A stretch of DNA of 64,000 nt, taken from assembly GCF_018390595.1 (NCBI RefSeq), contig NZ_JAHBAV010000003.1, positions 1 through 64,000 on the forward strand, in the 5' to 3' direction. The notes under the pieces were generated by a model. That model ran no database searches. It saw nothing but the letters and a program-made list of their open reading frames with translations, and was not told the origin of the DNA. Positions 47,901-55,990 of the stretch are shown one piece after another; positions within the stretch are counted from its first letter, which is position 1, and each line of letters starts with the position of its first letter. The position numbers and the translations under genes are program-made. The DNA comes from Dietzia massiliensis (GTDB lineage: Bacteria > Actinomycetota > Actinomycetes > Mycobacteriales > Mycobacteriaceae).

Positions 47901-48208
47901 CCGAGGCCAAGCACCTGCTCGACCTTCTCCGCGTCGGATGCCGGCCCCACGACCAGCCCGTCGCCGACGTCGTCCGCGCCTTTAACGAGGCCACCGGGGA
48001 GGGTGCGGACATGGGCCGGTATTCGCAGCTGCTCACCGATGCGATCCATTCGATGATCGACATCACCGAGGAACGCGACATCGACAGTCTGTTCACCAGC
48101 GGCCATACCACTGCCCTCGCCCAGACCATCGCCGGCCTCGACGACTTCGAGCTGATCGCGTTCATCGCCGTCGTCGACACCGAATCAGGGTTGACGACCA
48201 ATGAATGA
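44933..48208 (+). CDS. SNF2-family helicase with PLD-like N-terminal domain (restriction operon)
   Basis: This protein of about 1091 residues is the first gene of a four-gene restriction-modification operon. Its N-terminus (TKVRIAASTFSIFAFEALRK) looks like a phospholipase D-type fold but has no HKD catalytic motif. The SNF2 motor has GCILADSVGLGKTFTALAVI near residues 266-285, DESH in LVVIDESHNFRN near 360, LSATPVNNRFNDLKNQLQL, and QRFGRIDRIGS near 820. GTG at 44933 is preceded by AGGG; a TTG at 44882 is an alternative start. It overlaps the next gene by eight bases. Its role in the system, perhaps translocation or remodelling, is inferred. Confidence 0.88.
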   Translation: MRIIDNVNDLLGDDLRGEITSGTKVRIAASTFSIFAFEALRKELEQVSELQFIFTTPSFVTEEVTDKLRKERREFFIQGGQAESSLYGSEFEIRLRNKLTQRAIARECADWVRRKVKFRSNATSSPMQPLAAVDDGAVYFPIQGFTTTDLGYERGPAVSNMVTKFEGAPETGQFLGIFDQIWNNPDQLDDVTQAVHDHIASVYAENSPARIYFLILYNLFAEFLDDISEDVLPNDRTGYQNTKVWNSLYNFQRDAATGIINKLETYNGCILADSVGLGKTFTALAVIKYYELRNKSVLVLCPKKLAENWTNYNANLTTNIFAGDRFNYDVLAHTDLSRTRGESMGLRLDRVNWGNYDLVVIDESHNFRNADYAEEKESRYQRLMRQVIREGVKTKVLMLSATPVNNRFNDLKNQLQLAYEGESENLSQHLSISTTVEKVFKDAQTVFNEWSKLDPQDRTSDRILQMLDFDFFELLDAVTIARSRKHIQAFYDTTAVGAFPDRLPPKSIREPLTDLPDVPGFNIIFEQLQTLTLAVYTPLAYVFPSRIGKYEDLYNVTAGNARANLGQQGREQGLKKLMTVNLLKRLESSVDAFRLTLSKIEHSVDRTLGLLGSHTSPVSELGSDLSDLDLDVDDEDDASLEALTFGKNIKIDLDDIDLESWRRDLWNDRTTLQILLGEMRKVTPEHDCKLHALKQLIAHKAAHPINPDNRKVLVFSAFADTANYLYSELAPGLAAAGLETALITGGGHGAKTTLGTGFDFQQVMSLFSPRSKQRHLVMPNETRDIDVLIGTDVISEGQNLQDCDYLINYDIHWNPVRIVQRFGRIDRIGSTNTQIQLVNFWPDISLDEYINLKERVENRMVIADLAGTADDNVLTLEDSDSAFRKEQLRKLQDDVIELEDVRTGVSITDLGLNDFRMDLLGYLKEYGDLAARPKGLHAVVPADPAKGLVPGVIFALRNINADENINRGNRLHPHYLVYLGDDGTVIADHTEAKHLLDLLRVGCRPHDQPVADVVRAFNEATGEGADMGRYSQLLTDAIHSMIDITEERDIDSLFTSGHTTALAQTIAGLDDFELIAFIAVVDTESGLTTNE

Positions 48209-48884
48209 TCCGCAGATGACCCTGCTGTACCGGTGGCCCACGGCCGCGAAGTTCGACCGGCGGGTTCCGAAGGAAAAGTTCTATGGCCACGGCACCGTCA
48301 CTCCCGCGGTTCGCGAGAAGTTCGTCGCCGAGGTGCAGCGCATCACCTGGGCCTACAAGCTCGCCGAAACCACGATCAACCTCGCTGGCAACACCGCGGT
48401 CCCCGAGATCCAAATCTTCCAGATCGACGCAAAGGGCACGGACGTCACCGAACCGGTGTTGACAGCGATCGACAAGGCCATCCCATTCCCGATCATCTTC
48501 GAGATCAACCGCGACGACGGCGAGACCAGGAGCACCCGGATGGTGGCCGCGCACAAACAACTAGGTTCCGGTGCACCGAAGATCGGCGCCTACTACAGCA
48601 CAGGCTGGCAGTCGGCCCGGACCGAACGGAAATGCCTTCCGACCTCGATCACCCTGCCGGCCCTCTACACCGCACTACTCGACCCGCTGGCACCGTTGGC
48701 GGCGCGACCGGGTGAAGACGTGTCAGAGGTTGCAGCCAGACTGGAGACGGTGCGCAAGCTCGAACGTGAAATCGCCGCGCTGGAACGCAAACTCCGCACC
48801 GAACCCCAATTCAACCGCAAGGTTGAATTGCGGCGCGCATTGAAGACGAAGCAAGCAGAACTGACCGTGTTGGTCGAAAGGTAG
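48201..48884 (+). CDS. DUF4391 domain-containing protein
   Basis: This 227-residue protein starts MNDPQMTLLYRWPTAAKFDR and contains the DUF4391 blocks RITWAYKLAETTINLAG, KAIPFPIIFEI and APKIGAYYSTGW. A C-terminal coiled coil (KLEREIAALERKLRTEPQFN) may mediate assembly. The domain is found between helicase and methyltransferase genes of type III-like restriction systems, as here. No enzyme motif is seen. It overlaps the helicase gene by eight bases. Confidence 0.85.
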   Translation: MNDPQMTLLYRWPTAAKFDRRVPKEKFYGHGTVTPAVREKFVAEVQRITWAYKLAETTINLAGNTAVPEIQIFQIDAKGTDVTEPVLTAIDKAIPFPIIFEINRDDGETRSTRMVAAHKQLGSGAPKIGAYYSTGWQSARTERKCLPTSITLPALYTALLDPLAPLAARPGEDVSEVAARLETVRKLEREIAALERKLRTEPQFNRKVELRRALKTKQAELTVLVER

Positions 48885-48897
48885 GCATAGCAAACCC

Positions 48898-50748
48898 GTG
48901 GAGAAGCTGCGCATGACATCGCCCGATCTGACCGAAGTCAACATCGAAAAGCTCGCCAAGCTGTTCCCGAGTGTCGTCACCGAAACCCGCGACGCCGAAG
49001 GCAATCCAAAGAAGGCCATAGATTTCGACTTGCTTCGTCAAGAGCTGTCCGATCATGTCGTCGAAGGTCCGCAGGAGCGATACCGGCTCGATTGGCCCGG
49101 CAAACGCGCTGCCGCGTTCGCTGCCAACGCCCCCATCGCCAAGACCCTTCGCCCTGTGCGCGAGGAATCCGTCGACTTCGATAAGACTAAGAATCTCTTC
49201 ATTGAGGGTGACAACCTGGACGCACTCAAACTCCTGCAGGAATCGTACCTCGGCAAGGTCAAGCTTATCTACATCGACCCGCCATACAACACGGGTCGAG
49301 ACTTCATCTATGCAGATGATTTTGCTGAGTCTGCTAGTGAATACCTCGTTCGGTCCGGTCAAGTTGATTCCGATGGGGCGAGACTTGTTGCGAACACTGA
49401 GGCCAACGGACGGTTCCACTCGGACTGGCTTTCGATGATGTATCCACGGCTAAAGCTTGCCCGCAACCTTCTTGCGGACGATGGGCTTATTTTCATTTCT
49501 CTTGATGACGGGGAGATCGCGAATCTTCGTCGCATGTGCGATGAAATATTCGGACAAGACCAGTTTCTCGGGCAGGTGATCTGGAAAAAAAGAAATACGC
49601 CGCCAAATGATCGAATGCTTGGTGCGCAGCATGACTATATTTTAGTCTACTCTCGCTCCGGTTCTAAAGGGCTCCGGCTCAGGCCGCGATCGGAGGAGCA
49701 GATTGCAAGGTATAAAAATCCGGATGGGCACCCAAAGGGCCCGTGGGTTGCGGGCGATCTTACGGCCAATATCAAAGGTGGCCGTTATGTTTCCAGTCTC
49801 AATTACCCGATAGTTAATCCGATCACCGGCGAGGAGCATTGGCCTTCTAACGGAGGAAATTGGCGATTCAATGCCAGCAGGATGGCTGAGCTTCTGCAAG
49901 AAAACTCGATATACTTTGGCAAGGATGGGAAGTCAGCACCCAAATTAAAGAGATTCCTCTCTGATGTCAAGAGTGGAACATCTTGGACTACACTTTGGGA
50001 CTTCGCTCCATATAATTCCGCAGGTTCTGCTGAGATGGAGGCACTCTTTGGTAACGGGTCAGTCTTCGAGTCACCTAAGCCGACCGGGTTGCTCAAGTTG
50101 ATCTTAGAGGCGTCAACCGATCCAGATTCAATCGTCCTCGATTTCTTTGCGGGCTCTAGCTCATTGGCTGCGGCAACGATGATGAAGAACTCTGAAGATG
50201 GTGGAAGTCGGAGATTCATCATGGTTCAGCTGGATGAGCCTACTGGTAACTCGCTAGCGGCTAAGGCAGGGTATTCGACTATATCCCGATTGAGCGCCGA
50301 GCGAATTCGCAGAGAAGGGGAGAGGATTCACGGCGCAAGCGATATCGGTTTTCGTTTTCTGAAAGTTGATGCTTCAGGTTTTGTAGAGGTTCTTCGGACC
50401 CCGGACGAGACCGAGCAGTTAGCGCTCGGTGAAATCGAGGGAAGTGTAAAGCCTGATCGTTCTGGCGAAGACTTGCTGTTCCAGGTGTTGCTCGACTGGG
50501 GCCTCGAACTTACTATGGACATTGCTATTGAGCAGATCGACGGTCAAGAGGTCTTCGTGGTCGAGGACGATGCTTTGATCGCCTGCTTTGACGCTGAGGT
50601 CAGTCCCGAGCTGGTGCGTACCATTGCTGAGCGCGGACCCTTACGCGCTGTATTCCGTGATTCGTCCTTCGCTTCGGATGCTGCCCGCATCAACGCAGAG
50701 CAGATCTTCCGCGAGGTCTCGCCGTCCACCGATGTGAAGGCGGTCTGA
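48898..50748 (+). CDS. Type III-like N6-adenine DNA methyltransferase (Mod)
   Basis: The 616-residue enzyme methylates adenine in a specific site. It has DPPYNTGRDF at residues 127-136 (motif IV) and the AdoMet-binding motif DFFAGSSSL downstream, near residue 416, which is the beta-class order with the target recognition region between. The last Gly of FxGxG is Ser. DNA between about 49310 and 50480 is clearly more AT-rich than both ends, suggesting an exchanged recognition segment. GTG at 48898 or ATG at 48913 (after GGAG) may start translation. It partners the Res gene five bases downstream. Confidence 0.93.
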   Translation: MEKLRMTSPDLTEVNIEKLAKLFPSVVTETRDAEGNPKKAIDFDLLRQELSDHVVEGPQERYRLDWPGKRAAAFAANAPIAKTLRPVREESVDFDKTKNLFIEGDNLDALKLLQESYLGKVKLIYIDPPYNTGRDFIYADDFAESASEYLVRSGQVDSDGARLVANTEANGRFHSDWLSMMYPRLKLARNLLADDGLIFISLDDGEIANLRRMCDEIFGQDQFLGQVIWKKRNTPPNDRMLGAQHDYILVYSRSGSKGLRLRPRSEEQIARYKNPDGHPKGPWVAGDLTANIKGGRYVSSLNYPIVNPITGEEHWPSNGGNWRFNASRMAELLQENSIYFGKDGKSAPKLKRFLSDVKSGTSWTTLWDFAPYNSAGSAEMEALFGNGSVFESPKPTGLLKLILEASTDPDSIVLDFFAGSSSLAAATMMKNSEDGGSRRFIMVQLDEPTGNSLAAKAGYSTISRLSAERIRREGERIHGASDIGFRFLKVDASGFVEVLRTPDETEQLALGEIEGSVKPDRSGEDLLFQVLLDWGLELTMDIAIEQIDGQEVFVVEDDALIACFDAEVSPELVRTIAERGPLRAVFRDSSFASDAARINAEQIFREVSPSTDVKAV

Positions 50749-50753
50749 CCACG

Positions 50754-53700
50754 ATGAAGCTTCAGTTCAAGGTTCAGCAGTATCAAACCGACGCCGTCGA
50801 CTCGGTGGTAGAAGTGTTCGCGGGTCAGCCCAAGCACGATGGGATTTCGTACCGGATCGACCCCGGCAACCTCAAGCCGGACGCCAACCCGGGGCTGTTC
50901 GAAACAAACGAAACACCGGATTCCGGCCTGCGGAACGCGGAGATCGCACTCACCAGTGCGCATCTGCTTGAAAACACGCACAGGGTGCAACGGTCACGGA
51001 ACCTGCCGTTAGCGCCGAAGCTGGTGGACAGCAAGGCAGCACCGGGCGCACCGAATCTCGATGTCGAGATGGAGACGGGTACTGGCAAGACCTACGTCTA
51101 CATCAAGACGATCATGGAACTGAATAAACGGTACGGCTGGTCGAAGTTCATCATCGTCGTCCCGTCGGTTGCGATCCGTGAAGGCGTGCAGAAGTCGTTC
51201 GCGGTTACCGCCGAGCACTTCCAGCAGCTCTACGGAACGAAGCCGCGGTCGTTCATTTACAACTCGTCGCAGCTGCACGAACTGGAGCGGTTCAGCTCCG
51301 ACGCCGGGGTGCAGGTGATGATTATCAACATTCAGGCGTTCAACTCGTCTGGCAAGGACAACCGCCGCATCTATGACGTGCTCGACGATTTCGGGTCTCG
51401 CCGGCCGATAGATGTTATCAAGGCCAACCGGCCAATCGTGATCATCGACGAGCCACAGAAGATCGGCGCAGACAAGTCGCTCGCCTCATTGGCCGAGTTC
51501 AATGCACTGATGGTGCTGCGCTACTCGGCGACCCACAAGGTCGAGCACACCAAAGTCCATCGCCTCGACGCTTTGGACGCCTACAACCAGAAGCTGGTCA
51601 AGAAGATCGCCGTCCGCGGCATCACAGTCAAGGGGCTCGCAGGCTCGACCGCCTATCTATACCTCGACTCGATCGAAATCGCCAGAGACGCCACCCCCCG
51701 TGCCCGTGTCGAGATCGAGGTACAGACGAAGACCGGCATCAGGCGCCAGATCAAGCGTCTCGACAAAGGTGACAACCTCCACGCCATCTCGGGCGGAATC
51801 GAGGCCTATAAGGGCTTGTTCATCACGGACATCGACGCCAATCGCGACGTGCTCGAACTGAGCAACGGTGACGTGGTTATCGCCGGACAGCTCGCGGACC
51901 GTGACGTGACCGAGGAAACCAAGCGACGCATTCAGATCCGGGAAGTCATTCGCGCCCACCTCGACAAGGAACGCGAACTGTTCACCCGGGGCATCAAGGT
52001 GCTTTCCCTGTTCTTCATCGACGAGGTTGCTAAGTACCGCGACTACGACCGCGAAGACGCCCTCGGCGACTATGCCCGCATCTTCGAGGACGAATACGAG
52101 ACGATCCGCGACGACGTGCTCGGTGAACTCGCCCTTGACGAGTCAACCGCCGCGTACCAGGAGTACCTGCTCCGCGACGAGACCGGGACGGTGCACGAGG
52201 GCTACTTCTCCATCGACAAGAAGTCTAAGCGGCAAATCGATGGCAAGGTCAGTGGACGGGGCGACGACAAGGGGCAGTCGACCGACACCGATGCCTACGA
52301 TTTGATCCTCAAGAACAAGGAACGCCTGCTGTCGTTCGAGGAACCGGTGCGATTCATCTTCTCGCACTCCGCACTGCGTGAGGGCTGGGACAACCCCAAC
52401 GTATTCGTCATGGGGATGCTCAAGAAGAGCGACAACACGGTCTCGCGCCGTCAGGAGATTGGCCGAGGTCTGCGGTTGGCAGTCGATCAGCACGGCGAAC
52501 GCATGGACAACCCGGCCGTCGTGCATGATATTAACGAACTGACTGTCGTCACCGACGAGTCCTATACCGACTTCGTGACCGGGCTTCAGAAGGAGATTGC
52601 CGAGTCGTTGGCGGCACGGCCGCGCGAGGCAAGCGTGAAGTTCTTCACAGGCAAGACCATCCAGACTCCCAATGGCGAATCCGTCGTAGAGGAGGCGCTC
52701 GCGCAAGCGCTGTACAAGTACCTGATCAAGAACGACTACCTCAACGACGACGACACGATCTCCGAGACGTATAAGCAGGCCAAGGAAGCCGGTACCCTCG
52801 TCGAACCCACCTCGGAGGTGCTGCGGCCTGTGATCGAGTCCGTGTTGCCGCTCGTGGATTCGCTGTACCTCGAAGTGAAGGTAATCGGCGAGGACGGCCG
52901 CAAGCCGAAGAAGATCCCGCTCAACGAGGCCAACTTCGCGAAGAAGGAGTTCCGGGCGCTCTGGGGCCGGATCAACCACAAGGCGGTCTACCAGGTCGAG
53001 TTCGACTCGAACGAGTTGATCCGCAAATGCATTCAGGCGCTCGACACCCACCTCAACGTGGCCGCGATGCAGTACGTCCTCATCGAAGGACAGCAAAAGG
53101 ACGATCTTGACGCCGAGGACCTCACCAATACGGCCGGATTCGACCGAACGCGGACACGGACTCATACCGAGACTGTGACTGCCGGCTCACAAGTGAAGTA
53201 CGACCTTCTCGGCGAGATTACCGATAAGACCCAACTCACCCGACGTACAGTCGCCTCCATCCTGGGCGGAGTCACACCGGAGACGTTCGCGAAGTTCCGG
53301 CTCAACCCGGAACAGTTCATCACCGAAACCGCCCGGCTCGTCAACGAGCAGAAAGCGACCGTGATCGTTGAGCACCTGACCTATGACACACTCGAAGACC
53401 GATTCGACTCGGCGATCTTCACCGAGAATCAAACAAAGCAGGACTTCACGCAGGCCGGCGACAAGCTGCGCAAGCACATCTACGACTACGTCGTCACCGA
53501 TTCCAAGGTCGAACGCGCCTTCGTCGACGAGATGGACACCAGCAACGAGGTCGCGGTCTACGCCAAACTCCCACGAGGCTTCTTCATCCCGACTCCCGTC
53601 GGTGACTACAACCCCGACTGGGCGATCGCGTTCACTGAGGGAAGCGTTAAGCACGTGTACTTCGTCGCCGAGACGAAAGGCTCTCTGTCGAGTCTGCAGC

Positions 53701-53834
53701 TCAAAGGGGTCGAGAACGCCAAGATCGAGTGTGCCCGTAAGTTCTTCGAGTCGATCAATGCGAAGAACGGACAGGACGTCAGATACAACGTCGTCACGGA
53801 CTACACGGAGCTGATTCAGCTCGTGACCACGTAG
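50754..53834 (+). CDS. Type III-like restriction endonuclease (Res)
   Basis: The 1026-residue protein couples an ATP-driven superfamily 2 motor to a nuclease. It has Walker A METGTGKTYVY near residues 106-116, DEPQ in VIIDEPQKI near 232, SHSALREGWDNPNVFVMGML, and motif VI SRRQEIGRGLRLAVDQ. The C-terminal PD-(D/E)XK core is NPDWAIAF at about 953-960 and AETKGS at about 972-977. It starts five bases after the methyltransferase stop and is the last gene of the operon; a hairpin follows. Confidence 0.95.
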   Translation: MKLQFKVQQYQTDAVDSVVEVFAGQPKHDGISYRIDPGNLKPDANPGLFETNETPDSGLRNAEIALTSAHLLENTHRVQRSRNLPLAPKLVDSKAAPGAPNLDVEMETGTGKTYVYIKTIMELNKRYGWSKFIIVVPSVAIREGVQKSFAVTAEHFQQLYGTKPRSFIYNSSQLHELERFSSDAGVQVMIINIQAFNSSGKDNRRIYDVLDDFGSRRPIDVIKANRPIVIIDEPQKIGADKSLASLAEFNALMVLRYSATHKVEHTKVHRLDALDAYNQKLVKKIAVRGITVKGLAGSTAYLYLDSIEIARDATPRARVEIEVQTKTGIRRQIKRLDKGDNLHAISGGIEAYKGLFITDIDANRDVLELSNGDVVIAGQLADRDVTEETKRRIQIREVIRAHLDKERELFTRGIKVLSLFFIDEVAKYRDYDREDALGDYARIFEDEYETIRDDVLGELALDESTAAYQEYLLRDETGTVHEGYFSIDKKSKRQIDGKVSGRGDDKGQSTDTDAYDLILKNKERLLSFEEPVRFIFSHSALREGWDNPNVFVMGMLKKSDNTVSRRQEIGRGLRLAVDQHGERMDNPAVVHDINELTVVTDESYTDFVTGLQKEIAESLAARPREASVKFFTGKTIQTPNGESVVEEALAQALYKYLIKNDYLNDDDTISETYKQAKEAGTLVEPTSEVLRPVIESVLPLVDSLYLEVKVIGEDGRKPKKIPLNEANFAKKEFRALWGRINHKAVYQVEFDSNELIRKCIQALDTHLNVAAMQYVLIEGQQKDDLDAEDLTNTAGFDRTRTRTHTETVTAGSQVKYDLLGEITDKTQLTRRTVASILGGVTPETFAKFRLNPEQFITETARLVNEQKATVIVEHLTYDTLEDRFDSAIFTENQTKQDFTQAGDKLRKHIYDYVVTDSKVERAFVDEMDTSNEVAVYAKLPRGFFIPTPVGDYNPDWAIAFTEGSVKHVYFVAETKGSLSSLQLKGVENAKIECARKFFESINAKNGQDVRYNVVTDYTELIQLVTT

Positions 53835-54176
53835 CCGAGGTGAGCGGCCTTCTCATCTCCTCGAAGTGAGAAGCCCCAAGACAAACTGACTGTCGTCGAT
53901 GATCAGCAGCTCCACGTCCGAGAGGTCATTGAGCATCCGATGCTCATACTCGCGCTACCCGATCATCAGAACCCTGCTTTCCGAAGCACGTCCCTAACAG
54001 GCCGCGGGCCGCGGGGAGCGCGAGAGCGTGTTTGCCCAGTCGGACTGAGCAGGTCGGGGAAGGGCCAATTATGGAGGTGCGAAACGCGGATAGCGAGCGG
54101 CCAGCACCGAGAGTTGCCTCGAGAATTCAAACGCGCGGCCGAGTGGCTTTGTTGCCGGACGAAATTCGACGGCCCT
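53835..54176. other. 342-bp gap between Res and the mcrC remnant
   Basis: A hairpin follows the Res stop. On the minus strand a 35-codon open stretch at about 53853-53954 reads REYEHRMLNDLSDVELLIID, which recalls a Walker B-like segment of an ATPase such as IstB, but it is too short to assign. No intact gene is seen. Confidence 0.4.
53846..53875 (+). terminator. Hairpin after the restriction operon
   Basis: GGCCTTCTCA pairs with TGAGAAGCC with one bulged C, around an 11-base loop, 12 bp after the Res stop. The U-tract is absent, so confidence is moderate. Confidence 0.5.
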
Positions 54177-55166
54177 CTAACAACCCAGCCACGTCGTGAT
54201 GCTGTCCAATTGAGTCTTCAGTTGATTCCACGGCTGACTCAGATCGAGTGTGCGGGCACCGATTCGAGTTCCCTGGACGGTCATGTCGAGGTTGGGCTGC
54301 GCTGGCGCATTAGTGCGTGCATACAGCAGAAGCCCGCTGACGGACCCGTCCTGAGTGACATCGGCATTCTTTGCGTACGCCAGAATTTGGTATAGATTCT
54401 CCGAGCTGACGGACTCCTTGCCCCACTGTCCGGTCTGCAATGACTTACTGTAGTACTTGGCATCAACTAGCAGGGACCTCCTACCGAAGTTAAGTCGGAG
54501 GTCGGTCTTCATGGTTGGAAGATGTTCGGTCCCAGACGACAGCAACTGGTCGTAATCCCAGGCGATGTACGGAGCTCTGGGAGACAGTTCTGGGCGGTGG
54601 AATGCAAAGTACTCGAGCAGGAACCGCTCGTAGAGTCGACTCATGGCCTCGTCGGGGAGCCAGGTGGTGAGCTTCTTGTCGCCGGAGCTGTCGGTCAGTA
54701 GTAGCCCGCGGACAACCAACTCACACACTCCTAGCAGCAAACGGTACGAGGCGTTACTGCGGTGGACGGTGAGGCCGGACCACCGGATCGAGGTCGGGGC
54801 GACTGTGGTGACGGCATCCATATAGGGCAGTAGGCGCCGGAGGGCCTCCTTGCGGCTCTTACTGATCTCGCCATGACGAACCAGCAGGATGATCACGGAC
54901 TTCAGCGCGCGATTGTGGGGTGTGTCCGGGTCGTACTCGTCGTAACCGCAGATCAGCCGACCGCGGCTTCCGGAGTGCTCGGCGATGCTGCGCGAGACAT
55001 CGATCCGGCCACGAACCGTCGCCAGTTCCTCCCGACGGTGCACATAGTCGTGGTGCATGCCCCGCTTGACCTGCGTCCCTACTCCGCGGACCAAGATCTC
55101 CGCGAAGAGGTCGTGAAGATTGTCGAACTGCTCCGTCCCCACGGTGTCGGTGAGTATTTGAAGGCT
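54177..55166 (-). pseudogene. McrC-family restriction component, N-terminus lost at an IS21 end
   Basis: The open frame encodes the C-terminal part of McrC. It includes GMHHDYVHRREELATVRGRI, CGYDEYDPDTPHNRALKSVI and a PD-(D/E)XK core: MKTDLRL near 54510 and LLVDAKYYSKS near 54455. McrC normally works with the GTPase McrB to cleave modified DNA. The frame runs without a stop straight into the IS21 end at 55167, so its beginning is missing. A GTG at 55142 could still give 321 residues. No mcrB is present, so the system is probably dead. Direction is opposite to the Res operon. Confidence 0.8.
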
Positions 55167-55982
55167 TGGGGGCCACCGGATATTGCCTTCGGGGGCCAGC
55201 AGTATTGCCGTTGGGGGCCGGTGATCGCGCCTGTCGGGGCCACCGACCCCCAGCGGGGTCTTCGCTACTGGTGCGCGGCGGCGTGCTCGCGCATGTTGTG
55301 GGTGCCGGTGTCGATCCAGATGGCGCTGTGGACGATGCGGTCCATGATGGCGTCGGCGTGTACCCCGGAGCCCAGGCGTTGGTGCCAGTCCTTCTTCGCG
55401 TACTGCGTGCAGAAGACGGTGGATCCGGTGTCGTAGCGGCGCTCGAGCAGTTCGAGCAGCATGCTGCGCATCGCTTCATCGGGGTGGTCGAGGAGCCATT
55501 CGTCGATCACGAGTAGAGAGAACGCGGCGTACTTCTTGAGGAACTTCGTCTGACCCTGCGGTCGGTCTTTCGCCAGCGCCCAGGCCTCTTCCAGGTCGGG
55601 CATTCGGATGTAGTGCGCCCGGTACCGGTGGGTGCAGGCTTGCTTGGCCAGGGCGCAGCCGAGGTAGGACTTTCCCGAGCCGGTGAACCCCTGGAACACG
55701 ACGTTCTGTTGGCGATCGATGAACGAGCAGGTGGCCAGCTGGGCGAGCACGGCTCGGTTCAGTCCGCGCTCGTCGATCAGGTCCACTCGCCGCAGGTCAG
55801 CGCTCGGGTACCGCAGTCCTGCTCGGCGGATGAGGCCGTCGACTTTGGAGTGGTTGAAGCTCTCGTGGGCGTGGTCGACGACCAGCTGCAGCCGCTCATG
55901 GAAGCTCATCCCGAGAACGTGGTCCTCGTGTTGCGCCTCGATCGCCTCCAGCAGGGGCTGGGCGCCCATCTCGCGGAGCTTG

Positions 55983-55990
55983 CGTTTGGT
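55983..55990. repeat. Target-site duplication, left copy
   Basis: CGTTTGGT directly abuts the left ISL3-family inverted repeat and matches the right copy exactly. Confidence 0.92.

Noticed and set aside
44933-53834. DISARM or BREX system
   Set aside because: The helicase and methyltransferase recall DISARM, but no DUF1998 protein (DrmB), no separate DrmA helicase and no PLD protein (DrmC) are present. BREX markers such as PglZ or BrxC are also absent.
53853-53954. Remnant ATPase (IstB-like) on the minus strand
   Set aside because: Only about 35 codons with one Walker B-like segment remain, too short to assign. It is noted within the gap description only.
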